Shown here: positions 11,815-24,080 of the stretch, one piece after another
How positions within the stretch are numbered: position 1 is the stretch's first letter
Layout: every line of letters begins with the position of its first letter
Assembly: GCA_015680905.1 (NCBI GenBank)
Contig: CM027381.1
Span: forward strand, 87,631,501 to 87,695,500
Direction of reading: 5' to 3'
DNA: 64,000 nucleotides
Source: Coptis chinensis
Lineage: Eukaryota > Streptophyta > Magnoliopsida > Ranunculales > Ranunculaceae
Made by a program: the position numbers and the translations under genes
The notes under the pieces: generated by a model
The model's input: only the letters and a program-made list of their open reading frames with translations
Databases searched by the model: none
Told to the model about the DNA's origin: nothing

Positions 11815-13037
11815 TGTAAGACCCCAATTATTTTTCCATTATTTCGTAACAATATTTAATATTTCGGAATTTGATATTTATTTCTTGGTCAACGTGCTAA
11901 TAAATGTGGACTTGACTTTTTGATAAAAGGAGAAAGGAAAAATTAGTATTTTGAATTTTTGTGTAGAGATTTTTAATATTTGGAAAATTTTCAAAAGATA
12001 TATTAATATAAGGTACATAATAAATATAGTACTTATAATAAAGAAAAATATTCTTTAGTTAGGAATATAGATATTTGGTAAAATAGGAAGTTTCTAAAAT
12101 GTTAAGCATAATATAAATTCTTTATAATGGAAGGATTTATCATAAATTAAGGGTTTTCAGAAAAAATAAGTTTTTAGAACTAAACAGCTAAAACAAAGAA
12201 GAATGGAGACAGGGCGGATCGTGCGTCTTCTAGCTAACTTGGGATTGGTTTTATTTCATATGCTAAATACTCTTTTTCGCGATACTAGAGGTGAGTAGTT
12301 ATATTTTTAAATCTATTTCACTGAACCTACGAGTATGAAGAAAAAGCTTTGCTGTCAGAGATTTGTTTCCGCTTAATATATATTTTGTTCTGTTTACTAT
12401 CGATATTTTTCATCCGGTCGAATTGTTTTAAATGTTAGCATATTGTTTTGCCGGACTGTGAACTGGAATTTGATTTGTTGAAGCTTGAATGGGTTGTTAA
12501 TGGCGGAGCAAGCCTAGAGAAATCGTCCTGTATATTATCTATATTATCTGAACCTTTAAAATGTTTATTATGTAGTTATGTTGGTTGGATTGTGATTAGT
12601 GATAGTGGGGTGAGTGTTGAATTGGGCCATTGAAGCTTTATGGGCTGTTAATGGCGGTTAAAGCCCAAAAGAAAGAATTGTCTGTAAATTATTTTGAATT
12701 GGCATATAGTTTGATTTGGTTGATGGAATGGGTTGTTGGTTGATGTCGGGGGATTAAGGGTTTGATGTTTGGTTGTTGGTTGAGAGTGGGGGCTGTTAGG
12801 AGCTTGAAAAAGTTGTTAATGGCGGTCGAGATCGAGTTTTGGATGTGAGGAGAATCGAGTTTTGATGGTATTGAAATATTGGGTTTTTCATGAGGGCTAA
12901 AACCGAACGGTTTGGAGTGGTGGCGAGTGGAGGTTTGTGGTGGTTGATCGGTGGAGGTGGTGAGGAAGAAGAAGGAGGTGGTGGTGATCCTATTTCTATC
13001 TTAGTTGGGCCTTGGGCCGAAAATTTTAGTTTTGTTC
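11815..13037 (+). repeat. 3' LTR of large retrotransposon, segment 1
   Basis: Aligns with 202..about 1440 of the 5' LTR and keeps the canonical TGTAAGACCCC start. It is cut at 13037 by the CACTA element. Confidence 0.9.
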
Positions 13038-13230
13038 ACTACTAAAAGAAGGGCTTTTTGTCTCACTTATTTTTTTTGTCTTGTGTCACTTACTAGAAAA
13101 AAGTGACACACAAAGTTTTGATGTGTCACTTTTTTATAGAACGAGGGATGATGTATTGCTTCTAGGAAAAGTGACACAAGTAATTTTTTTATTGTGTCCC
13201 ATTATTTGAAAGTGACACTAGTGGTTTGCT
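13038..13230 (+). repeat. CACTA left terminal inverted repeat and subterminal repeats
   Basis: The TIR (13038..13062) is followed by four or five copies of (A)AAGTGACAC or its complement. These are probable binding sites for the element's TNPA-like protein, by analogy with En/Spm. The left array is much shorter than the right one. Confidence 0.85.
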
Positions 13231-15564
13231 TTGTTGACTTCTGGGTGTAAAAATATCGAAAACAAAATTAACAAATTATCGAAATAATTAATTTACACGA
13301 AAGTGCAGATGAAAGTAAAGTAATTGCTTCTTCATTATGCCATGAAACTCAAAGTCATGATTTTTGAGCGGCTATATTTTTTAGGTTCCTCCCAAAAACA
13401 ACTAACCTACTAAACCTAAAAGGAAAAGGAATAGAAAGGGAATAGAAATAGAAACTGAAGGTCGTTTAAATCACTTCGTACTCATCACTTAAGGTTAAAA
13501 AAGAAAAAAACCAGAAAAGAAAAACTCTGTCTCGTAACCGTTCTTCCTCCTAACTTATCACCAGCGTTTTATTGCACCACGTGCGCTCCTCACCCATCTC
13601 TCGTCCATCCCTCGTTCTCCAGTTCGCTTTCCAGCTCTCTCTCTCTCTCTCTCTCGCGAGCAAGAAAATAAAGGTAATATTTTTTTTTTATTTAATTGTC
13701 CGATGTTTTGGATGCTATTGAAAATTAATATGATCAAAGTTTTGTTTTTGAGTCTATTATAGCATTCTGTATTTGTTGTTGTCGAATCTTTGAGTCTATA
13801 CAGGAAACAAACCGTAAATTTTGATAAAAAACGAAACCGTAAACTTTGATCAATAAATTCGAGATTGAATGAAAGGGAATTGGTCAAGAAACTGATTTAA
13901 GCACCATTATAAGTTTATAACCATAGCTTGCATTCAATCTCAACACTAGATAATATTGTTGTCAAGTTCTAATATACAGTGTATAATACACCTCATATTG
14001 AGCACTTGCGCTATTGGTAGTCTCAACTACTTGGACTCTTTATCTGAAAAGTCTTTGTTACTGTGTGTCATTCAAATGTTTTCCTCTGAAACCCATGACG
14101 TCCATGTGTTAGAGAACACTTAAATTTGTACACAGGCTTTCATGTTTTAACTTCGGGAAGTTCAAATTGACAAGTGAAATCATTGACATTTGGGCCATGG
14201 GACAGATATCATACCCCCTCCCAGCAAGAAAAATACAAAAAACAAAGAGTCACACACCGACCCAAACAAAAAAAGGAGTGGCATTCCCGCATTAGCTAAG
14301 AGTGTATACACTAAAACTCCCAAAAATGTTAGAAAATAGATTCAAACTGTAAAGGTAAACTAAAATTAGCTAGTCGTTAGCCTAAAAGTAACTCAAACAA
14401 ATCTTGTGTATACTCGTTTACGTTTCATCTCGCGTACATATAAAATAGTTAGAATGACTTTACAGATTAAAATCCTCTGTGAAGGAACAAGAATAATAAA
14501 CTAACTAACTACTTAACTTGTGTCATGGTTAAGACTAAGTTCTGTCATGGACTAAATTGGAAGAGTAGTATGAGGCAGCTACAAATTTGCATGTTTATCG
14601 GATGTTCTCAAAACACGCAGAATTTGTGAATGGTTGATATCCACATATAAACTCATTTTAATTGTGTATTTCTTGTAGAAGGTCTAAATGTAGGATAAAT
14701 AGGTATAGACCTTATTAATATGACACTTGCAGTTGTTGAATACGTTGAAGAGAATTTCTGCTACAGGAATCCTGAGTTAACCTGAAACTCGTAATGCATA
14801 TGTTGCTTGCTTCATTGGAACACATGAACCATATTAATCTCACGTACATTAATGTTGGTGGTCCTATTTTTTGGAAATATGTATCCCTTATAGTTTTATA
14901 TGTCTGGGTCAGTAGAACAAAAGAACAAGATCTCCACAATATATATAACTCATTATATCTCATTATTTATTGATATCTCATTATATATAACTCATTATAT
15001 CTCATTATAACTCATTATTTGTTGTTGTCAAAAGTTTACGTTTCATTTTTGAGTCTATACAGGAAAATTAATCTCGAATGTTTTTTATTAAAGTTTACAT
15101 TTCGTTTCTGTCATTGCTATTATATCACTCTATATTTGTTGCACACCATTGATTTCATTACTATTTTACGGTTTGTAAGATGATATGAATTACAATATTA
15201 CATACACATGCTCATATGACTTAAGAAAGAAAAAAAAAAATTGAAGGCTGGAGAGAGTGTAAATTATCGACTTCATTCGATGCTTTTTGTCAAAATTTTC
15301 TTATTGTGTCATTTTTTATGCTTCTATTTGATTATTGAGAGTAGCCTAAATTGTTTAGTTAGATTTCCAATGTAATTTGATTTTGCATAATACCATTATC
15401 ATATCATCTTAGACTTACTTAATGTTTTTCCTACTAATGTGTCGTGTGTTGATATCATCTTGCCATGATACTTTATTTTTGAATGTGTGGTCTTTGTACT
15501 TGATTTTTTTTGTTTTTGACTCTGTTTTTCTTTAAGAGATCGGTTTGTTGCATTTTGCTACGAT
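13231..15564 (+). other. CACTA 5' region: presumed untranslated leader and intron
   Basis: No protein domain is visible before the TNPD start at 15565. A CT microsatellite at 13637..13656 followed by AAAATAAAG/GTAATAT near 13673 could be a 5' untranslated exon and donor site. Sequence at 13740..13870 recurs in diverged form at 15030..15140 (shared text GAGTCTATACAGGAAA). An AT-rich tandem patch (CTCATTATAT units) lies at 14940..15020. Leader and intron assignments are inferred. Confidence 0.4.
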
Positions 15565-18500
15565 ATGGATAAGTCTTGGATGTCCAAGGACCGGTTAACA
15601 AGCGAATATATTCAAGGAGTTAAAAGGTTAATTAGTGTTGGAAAGGAAGAAGGAAGTTTCATACGTTGTCCATGTAGAGATTGTTCAAATATCAACGAGT
15701 TAACTAACACTGAGGTCAGAAATCATTTTTCGAACGTGGTATTAGCCAAGGTTACACTATTTGGCGGTTTCAAGGCGAAAGCTCTCTATTTTCCGAGACC
15801 TCGACTAGTTTTGCAGAACAAGACACTTTTGGACATTATGATGAGGTTGAGACTTCTGAAGATGTTGGACATTATGATGAGACTGAGACTCCTGAAGATG
15901 TTGGATATTATGATGAAATTGAGACTCTTGAAGATGTTGAACGAATGAGAGAAATGGCGAAAGCTGCAGAGGACCATTATATGACTGATCCCGAGAAATT
16001 TAAGGAATTGCTTGAAGATGCCGAAACACCTTTGTACGAGGGTTGCTCAAAATTCACAAAGCTATCAATAGTTATTATTTTATTTAATCTGAAAGCAAAT
16101 AGTGGGTGGTCCGACAAGTTTTTTTCGGGTTATTGAAGCTACTGGGAGAGATGCTTCCTCAACCAAATCTCTTGCCGAAATCCTTGAATGGAGTCAAGAA
16201 GACATTGTCTGTTTATGGGATGAAGTACGAGAAAATACATGCATGTCCAAATGATTGTATACTCTATAGGGGTGATAAATACAAAGATGAAACTATGTGC
16301 CCTATTTGTGGAGTCTCAAGATATAAAGAGAACAAGAGAGCGACCAACAAATCAGGTGGAGTACTAGCAAAAGTTTTGTGGTATTTTCCACCAATTCCAA
16401 GATTCAAGAAGATGTTTCAATCTGCCCAAACATTAAAGTCAATGACATGGATGCCGATGAAAGGGTGGTTGATGGTAAGATGCGCCACCCAGCAGACTCT
16501 CCAGCATGGAAGTTGGTTGATGAAAAATGGCCAGAATTTGCAACAGAATCCAGAAATCTTCACCTAGCACTTTCAACCGATGGAGTCAATCCACACCGTA
16601 CTCTTAGTACTAAGTATAGTTTATGGCCTGTTATGCTGGTCACATACAACCTCCCACCGTGGCTATGCATGAAAAGAAAGTATATGATGCTTACGATGTT
16701 GATATCATGTCCAAATCAATCTGGAAACAATATCGACGTCTACTTCACCCTTGGTTGACGACTTACATGTTCTGTGGGAGATAGGGGTGGAGGCTTATGA
16801 TGTGTACCGTCATGAATCATTTATACTTAAAGCTATTTTGTTATGGACAATCAATGATCTTCCTGCGTATGGCAATCTTTCTGGGTGCACTGTGAAAGGT
16901 TATTTTGCTTGTCCTATTTGCGGAGAGGGCACGTCCTCAACCAGGCTTAAACACTCTGGGAAGAACGTATACACAGCCAATAGAAGATTTCTTCCGCACT
17001 ATCATCCATATCGAAGACAAAAAAAAGACTTCAATGGTAAAACAGAGCTGCAGGAGGCACCTGAACCTTTAACTGGTTTGAAAGTACTGGAAGAAGCTGA
17101 AGGGATCAAAGTCATATGGGGAACAAAGGGAACCATTACGGGTGCTACTAATTGTTATTAGAAGAAATCAGTTTTTTTTTAGCTTCCATACTGGAGATAT
17201 CTAGAACTCCGACATAATGTGGATTTTATGCACACGGAGAAAAATGTATGTGACAGCATTGTTGGGACCCTACTTAACATTCCACGTAAAAATAAAGACA
17301 CAATTAAGTCTCGTCTTGACCTCCAAGAAATGGGTCTAAGGACAGAATTGGCTCCAACAATTGGGGAAAAGCGATTGTGCAAAATTGACTCCGGCTTGTC
17401 ACACACTATCTAGAGATGAGAAAAAAAGACTATGCAAAATTTTGCATGAGTTAAAAGTCCCAAGTGGATACTCTTCGAATTTTAGGCCTCTTGTCTCGAT
17501 GCAAGATCTAAAACTGCAAAATATGAAGTCGCACGGCTGTCATGTTTTGATGCAACAACTTTTTCCGGTTGCAATAAGAACAATTTTGCCAAAGAATGTG
17601 AGATGTGCAATTATTAGGCTATGTTCTTTTTTTAAGGCTATTTGCTCGAAAGTAATAGATAAGGAAAAATTGCCTCAAATTCAGGAAGACATTGTGCTCA
17701 CAGTATGTTTGCTGGAAAAGTATTTTCTGCCATCATTTTTCGACGTTATGATTCATCTAACAGTGCACCTTGTTAGAGAAGTTGATCTTTGTGGTCCTGT
17801 ATTCTACCGATGGATGTATGCATTTGAGAGGTACAATGAATTATATATTACCCTTCAATATTTCTTAATGAGCTTTTATTTATAAACATTACTATTGTGC
17901 ATTCTCTTAGGTACATGACCTTGTTAAAGGGCTTTATACACAATCGAAATCGATCGGAAGCTTGTATTGCTGAGAATTACATTGCAGAGGAAGCAAATGA
18001 ATTTTGTAGTGAATTCTTACCTGACTTAGATGCAATTCGGATTCCTCTCGGTAAAGATAACACTACCACAGATTTGATATCATCTGGAAATCTTCCCCGA
18101 GGATGTACCCATAGTCAAGTAGATAGAAAAATGTTGGACCAGGCACATCTCTATGTGTTGCAAAACACAAGAGATGTTCAGCCTTACATCGAGCAAGGTT
18201 TCTTTAGTTGTTCACTTTAAAAGTCCATTTTAGTTCCTTGGTTTCGGATTCCGATAGCTAACTATTTTATTTTGTGGCCTAACATGATAGAGAACATATG
18301 AACTATCTGAAGGAACAACAACCTCGTAAATAAAAAAAACTCACATGGTTGCATGCTGAACACAATCTCTCATTTAGTGATTGGCTTAGAGACAAGGTAT
18401 ATTATAAACTGGTCTTTTTTTTGTTTTTGTTATTTTTGTATGTTAATTTAACTTAGATTAGGACTAAAATGTTTACACAACAATGCACAGGTTTTGCTCG

Positions 18501-19153
18501 AGAGGGGAAATCCTGACAACAAGGTGTCAAACACCTTGAAGTGGGAATCGAAGGGGCCTTTGGCACATGTTTACAAATATTCTACCTATGTCACTAATGG
18601 TTATCATTTTGCCACGAAATGGCAAGACGCTTTACGAGTAAATCAAAATAGTGGCATGAGTTTGACAGCAACAACACCGCAGGTTTCAAGCGCAAAGGAT
18701 CAAAACCCGATTTTTTCGAACATGTCTTTCTACGGTGTTATTGTTGAAATATGGTTGCTCGATTATACAAATTTCAATATTCCAATGTTCAAGTGTGACT
18801 GGGTTGATAGCAAGAATGCAATTAGGAAGGATGACATGGGTTTCACTTTAGTGGATCTTGGTAGAGTTGGCCATAAATCTGATTCCTTCATCCTAGCTTG
18901 TCAGGTCGAGCAAGTTTTCTATGTACCTGATCAACTTGACCCAACCTGGCCAGTTGTTGTAGAATCTCCTCAAAGATGCTTTCACGAATACGACGACGAT
19001 AACGATGATGAGCTCATTGATGCTCATGTAGGAGATGACAATTTTGTTGAATTGCCAAATGTTGACTCATTGGATGTTAATGACGAATCTCAGTCAGTTT
19101 ACGTCCATGAAGATTGTGAGGGCACTTGGATTGAGCATAAAAAAACTTCTTGA
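15565..19153 (+). pseudogene. TNPD-type CACTA transposase (Transposase-associated, tnp2, DUF4218, DUF4216 domains), frameshifted
   Basis: The full domain order of plant En/Spm TNPD is present. Starting MDKSWMSKDRL, the transposase-associated domain runs to about 15800 and includes IRCPCRDCSN. The tnp2 domain follows from about 16110 (YEKIHACPNDCILYRG, MCPICGVSRYK, RHPADSPAWK, NLPPWLCMKRKYMM, AYGNLSGCTVKG). DUF4218 follows at about 17220..18110 (VLMQQLFPVAIR, LTVHLVREVDLCGPVFYRWM, IAENYIAEEANEFC), and DUF4216 at about 18490..18960 (FKCDWVDS, FILACQVEQVFYV). The protein would cut and join the element ends. Probable introns lie at about 17835..17911, 18195..18290 and 18395..18490. Single-base frameshifts occur near 15727, 16119 (within a T run), 16450, 16750 and 17170, so no intact product is possible. 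The C-terminus is rich in Asp/Glu. Confidence 0.92.
15826..15940 (+). repeat. 36-bp in-frame triplication in TNPD
   Basis: Three tandem 36-bp units encode GHYDE(V/T/I)ET(S/P/L)EDV in the frame linking the transposase-associated and tnp2 domains. The unit length is a multiple of three, so expansion kept the frame and produced an acidic 12-residue repeat. Confidence 0.85.
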
Positions 19154-19358
19154 TTTATTAGTTTTCATTGTTTTTTGTGGTGGAATCAATATTTGGTTTG
19201 TTAATAAGAGATTGTGACCAACTTTTGTCTTTTATGTATTGGCCTTACGATTATTTTGGTTCTGTTCAAATTATGATATCAGGTTTTTGCCATAACATGC
19301 TTATTGCTACTGATCATGTCATCTTCTAATGATTTTCCTATTCTATAGTTTTTTTTTG

Positions 19359-20397
19359 AAAAAAATGCATAGATGGGTAACGAACTATACCCTTAATCAA
19401 ACATTGGGGTTCAAACTTTTTTTTTAGCAAGTTTGGGTATCCATGTCTACCACGTTTTGCAACGTTTGGTTCTGTTTCATTTCCGTCCATTTTTTTTACA
19501 TGTGACATGCTATTTTTCATTTTCTCTAATTATTTTCCTATGTTGTTATGTAAAACTTGCCACACCATTGCCACACGGCAAGGGGTGTTCATTCGGTCGG
19601 GTCGGGCACTCTGTCGGTTTCAATTTCGGGTAACCCGATTAAAATCCGGTTCTTCAAGACCCAAAAAAAAAACAGATCTGAGAAGAAGGTGACGGCTTAA
19701 ATAGTTATTCAAGATCTAAACTCCAAATATTTCCCAATAAAAACATATCCAAATCCCAAACACTTAAAAGTTATTTCTTTCTTGATTCCTCCTTTCAAAC
19801 TTATAGTTTGGACTTTGAAATCGGAAAATGAAAATTGAAAACCCAAATCTCTAATCGGAATCGGAAAAGTTTTGAGTTGATGATTTATTGTGGGTAGTGA
19901 TAGATTTATCTAAACTAATCAACTTTTGTTATCGCCATGTTTTTTCTTTTTTTGATAGTGTAGAACATGTTTTTTCGGAAAGTCATAAATTGAAAGCCAA
20001 AGATGGTGGGGCAATTCAAACAATGAAGTCGCCACCTTAAACCGCCATCAACTCTCTTTCTGCCATTAGAGAAGCTTGAAGGATCGAAATAATGTTTTTT
20101 CTTCCCGAAATATTCACTAGGTTGCTATGGCAATATCTGCCGAATAATCGATATATGTCAATTTTGGAGGATTCTATATGTCAGCATACCACAGGGCAAC
20201 TTTTACATAGCCACATAGGAAAATAATTTGATAAAAATAAAAAAGTTGTGCCACATGTGAAAAAAATGGACCAAAATTAAACAGAACCAAACGTTGCAAA
20301 ACGTGGTAGACATGGATACCCAAACTTGCTCAAAAAAAAGTTTGAACCCCAATGTTTGATTAAGGGTATAATTTGTTACCAATCTATGCATTTTTTT
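19359..20397. mobile_element. Non-autonomous MULE-type element with about 200-bp TIRs
   Basis: Two inverted copies of about 200 bp (19359..19561 and 20195..20397) are very similar; both start A(n)TGCATAGAT(G/T)GGTAAC. They enclose about 630 bp without an obvious transposase. Long TIRs suggest a Mutator-like (TIR-MULE) non-autonomous element. The outer edges run into T tracts on both sides, so a 9-bp TSD of T is possible but cannot be proved. It lies between the two CACTA genes. Open stretches within the TIRs are inverted copies of each other, not genes. Confidence 0.75.
19562..20194. other. Interior of the MULE-type element
   Basis: No recognised coding domain. A GC-richer patch at 19575..19660 (TTCGGTCGGGTCGGGCACTC) differs in composition from its surroundings and might be captured host sequence, but I cannot identify a source. 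Confidence 0.35.
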
Positions 20398-21769
20398 TTT
20401 TTTTTTTTTTTAAGGTTTAGTTAGATATGGATCCAAAAACAAGTGCCAAATCATCTCAGAAAAAGCATCCAATCGAGGAAGGTGACAATATTACAAGTGT
20501 TATGGGTCAAGCTAAAAAGCTTTCACTCACTATTCATTTTAAAGGTAAGCTTGTGGTGGAGTTTAATGCAAAAGGAAAGATCAAAGGTGCATTTATTCAA
20601 AGTGAGTTCAGTAATTGGGTTGGCACACTAGTTAAAAATATGGCTCCACTAGCTGAGTACCCAAACTGGACGAAAGTTGACAAGCAAATAAAAGATGATG
20701 TATGGAATTCAGTGCTGGTAAGCGGTTGTTTTGCCTATTATACTGATTTTGAATTATTATTGTTGTTTCTAGAAGTGTAGACTCATCTCTGCCTTGGTTA
20801 TTTGTAGGAAAAATTTGAGGCAGATCCTAAGTTTAAGAAAAAAGGATTGCAACAATGTGGTAAGATATAGCGGAAATTTAAGAATTATTGCACAAAATAT
20901 TTTGTCATACCTTACATAGATGACCCCGATCTAATAAATCCACCAAAAATCTATCCGAATGTTAAGAAACAAGATTGGGAGAAATTTGTAAAAATAAGGT
21001 TATCGGAAGAGTTCCAGGTATATATCTGTCATTTCCTTTGAATTTTCATTTCTAATAAATTTATAATTTTGTTAAGGTGTGATAAACTAATATACTATTT
21101 TCATTTGGGCTCTTAGGAACTAAGCAAGATTCAATTGGAAAGAAGAAACTTGAACAAATATAGCCATCGACTAAGCAAATTAGGTTATGATGGCCTTGTC
21201 GATAAGATGGTAAGTAGATATTTAAGTTTGTTAGATAAAACCAACGTAGGTAATCTAATATTACTTGGTTGGTTTGGTTATTTGTAATTGATAATAGATA
21301 GAAGCTGGGATACCTATTGATGAAGATGATAGATCTCTTTTGTGGCGTTTAGCTCGACAAGACAAAAGTGGTGAATATGTTGATGATGCCACAAAGGAGG
21401 TAATTCAAAAGATTGTAAGTATCAAGCTCATCATTGTATGTGTGTTTGCGAAGCATATCGACAATTTCAGCCTTAGAATGAAAACTCAAGAGGCATGTGT
21501 ACTATTTTCTTTAACATATGGGTCTAGTTTACCTAGCTTGATATATTGATGTATTTTTGTACTGATCTAGATGATATATGGTTCCCTATCTAGCTTGATC
21601 TGGCTTCGACATATGAATTTTTTTTACTGATCTAGCAAGCATAATATATATAGATCTATCCTGTCTAAGTGCCTACTAGTGTTGAGGTTCAAGAAAGTTA
21701 TTAGTTACCAATCCTTTCACCCAAAATCTCATTACCCAGTTAAAGTAAATGAATAACAAAGTCTACAAA

Positions 21770-22060
21770 AATCAAATCCTAGCACTACTTCTCTCCAGAG
21801 TCTACAAAATGGCTGCGACCACATTGGTCATCCTCCAGTTTGCTTCTTCTGGCTTCCTGAGTGCTGTGATGACTCCTTGGTTATCTCCTACCAGGTGGAC
21901 AGAAGTTCTCCCTTCCCTGGTTGCTAGCATTTCCCCAACCTCTGCTGCCAAGTATTCTGCATCTTTAGGTCTTTGGGCTCTGACTTCGTTGTATGATTCT
22001 GCTAGAATTCCCCTTCTGAGTCCTTTAGAATTGCTCCAGTTGCTCCGTTGTTAATTTTTA
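21770..22060 (-). pseudogene. LINE RNase H domain fragment
   Basis: Reading the minus strand from about 22055 gives KDAEYLAAEVGEMLATREG, then TSVHLVGDNQGVITALRKPE and NWRMTNVVAAIL, one frame of about 85 codons. The pattern Glu-x3-Ala...Gly-Asp-Asn-x5-Ala-Leu is that of the RNase H domain found at the end of plant LINE-type polyproteins and related host proteins. A stop follows NVVAAIL. No poly(A) tract sits at its 3' side, so boundaries are unknown. Confidence 0.6.
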
Positions 22061-22369
22061 GACTTCGCCTCAGGCCCAATTTTGTCTCCCATGCACATTT
22101 GTAGACTACCACAGGGGTTTCAATGTTTTGAGGTTTAGGTATAAGCCTATAAATGATAATATTTGACAGTATATGTAGGGCATGTTTGATTCGTGGGAAT
22201 TATTCCTAGACTCATTATAGGCTAAAATTCTATGTAGGGCATTGTGATTTGTGACAGCCACTGCTCGCAAGAGCACAATGATGCATGCATCTTGTAGTCT
22301 GGTTGTTGGAAGGAGGCAACACTCCATATGCTTAGCTTTTTATATTTCTAAAACTGCTAAATCTGCGTT

Positions 22370-22500
22370 TTGACACCATTGCACCACCAGTCCACCACCA
22401 CACACTGCACACCAACAATCCATATACACACTGCACCACCAGTCCACACAATGCAAACCACCGCACACTGCACACCACCAGTTCACACACTGCGTTTGAA
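22370..22500. repeat. CA-rich minisatellite (CACACTGCACACCACCAG units)
   Basis: Imperfect tandem units built from CACACTGCAC, CACCACCAGTCCAC and close variants, lying directly beside the poly(T) of the retrocopy. Confidence 0.65.
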
Positions 22501-22505
22501 ATCAG

Positions 22506-23650
22506 TTTTTTTTTTTTTTTTTTGACGAAGTAAAAAGTCGCAGTTCCATTATTCTCACAAACAGTAGTTGAGTATCTGAGTATCAGAGTTTCAGAGTACT
22601 ATCATCTTTAGACCTCCATCCCTAGTCCTTAATTCCATGAAATGATGGCAAGACAGCAAGAAGAGGGTCTCCATAGCCAATTGCTTCCCCATCACTGAAC
22701 AGCAGCTTTAGGACTTCTCCAGCAACATCCGACTTCACAGGAAGTTCGGTGCCAAACTAATCCAAATAGCCAATTATCTTCCCTTCTTTAATGACATCAC
22801 CCACTTTACATACGGGAGGTTGCTTCTTTCCTTTCACCGTTCTTCCTATTCAAATGGACCCAACTGTTGCCGATGAGACTAGAACATATCCATTTGATCC
22901 AGAAGCTTCTAAGGATGCTAACTTTGATGACTGCTCTGGAGAGACATATTTAAATGGACTGATGGTCTCTTTTGGTGGTGAGGGTGGTGATGATGTGGGA
23001 GCTGATTCGGCTACTGGCTTACTTGGAACTGCTGTCGGCTCTGAAGGTGAAATAACAGGTATTGAAGTACTTGTTGCTCCAATATTATGTTTCAGATTCA
23101 TCTCAAAGTCTCCGATCTTTAGCTTTAGTTCTGCCACATCTGTCTCATCACAAACTTCAAGGACTGATTCCTAAAATCCTTTAGGGAAAATTGCACCATT
23201 TACACTTTTCTTTGCCACTGGCCCATTTGAATTGCTATCTAAAGCAGCTACATCAGGAGTAGCTGCTACTGTTGTTGTTTCTGCAGCCTTAAAACATGGT
23301 AAAAGAGTCCTTTTTCTGGTTACTGGAGAAAAGGAAAGCCTTCCAGCTACTCCAACTCCTTGGGCGAATGGAGACTTCTTATCCTTTTTACGTTTAAGAT
23401 AGCATGCTGTGGACATGGCCCATACAATGGAATTGGGCTGTGTACTATTGCTTCAAACCTATGTGACAACAGAGATACGTACATAGGTCCATGTATAGAT
23501 TGGGATCCATTCCATCCAAGTGAGAAAGCAAACAGGCTCATTGTTTAACAAATCTTGTGCATGATCCCCGGACTCTTTGTTGCATCTTTTGTTTCCCATT
23601 GAAAATCCCCATAAATCCATGTATTTGTTTTTAATTTTGGTAAAGAATTC
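22506..23650 (-). pseudogene. Processed pseudogene of a BADC-like (biotin/lipoyl attachment domain-containing) plastid protein
   Basis: An 18-T run at 22506..22523 is the poly(A) tail of an intronless minus-strand copy. From the 5' side, readable pieces include [48 protein letters not shown] and LEVCDETDVAELKLKIGDFE. Then follow a Ser/Pro-rich linker and YVLVSSATVGSI, RTVKGKKQPPVCKVGDVIKE, PVKSDVAGEVLKLL and GYGDPLLAVLPSFHGI. This is the architecture of BADC proteins, BCCP relatives that regulate plastid acetyl-CoA carboxylase. The biotinylation motif AMKM of true BCCP is absent from the domain, which favours BADC over BCCP. Stops after PKGF, after SATVGSI and within GYLD-FGTEL, plus frameshifts near the N-terminus, mark it as dead. 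The 5' edge near 23650 is approximate and no TSD was found. Confidence 0.8.
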
Positions 23651-23720
23651 ATCTATTTGTTGATTGTGAGCATTGTCGCTGTTCTACTAAATATTGTGTA
23701 AAAATGTATGAAACTGCACC

Positions 23721-24080
23721 TGTAACTACAAGAATTACCCCCAATGGAATTACTAGTCTTCTCCTTACTCTTCTCTCCCTCCTCTTTCTTTTTCTCTCTC
23801 TTTGTCTTTATACATCCTTTTCTCTCAACCGCTCCCTCTCGTTCGTTCATTCATCTTGATCCTCTGTCTCTGTTGCCACCGCCCCACGCCAGATACGCGG
23901 TTCTTCGGTGGTTAGGGTTCCGCTTCCTATCTCACGCACCCGGTCGTCCCTTCCTTACTCTCCCACCCCCAACCCCCGCCATATACCCGCAATTTCGTGG
24001 TTAAGCGTCTTTAGATCCGCGGGAGGTCTTCTCTCCACTATTTTTTGGTGTCACACGTCATGAATTTCGATGATGCCCTC
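23721..24080 (-). repeat. Tat element 3' LTR (left)
   Basis: Begins TGTAACTACAAGAATTACC and matches 32685 onward through TGTCACACGTCATGAATTT at 24048..24067. It lacks a segment near its inner end that the right copy has, and the inner edge is approximate because the two copies diverge there. Confidence 0.8.

Noticed and set aside
19338..20391. Paired 60-codon frames on the minus strand
   Set aside because: They are copies of one another within long inverted terminal repeats and have no domain.
22791..23174. 127-codon plus-strand frame in the BADC-like retrocopy
   Set aside because: The minus strand gives the recognisable protein with a poly(A) tail at the correct end; the plus-strand frame is its complement.
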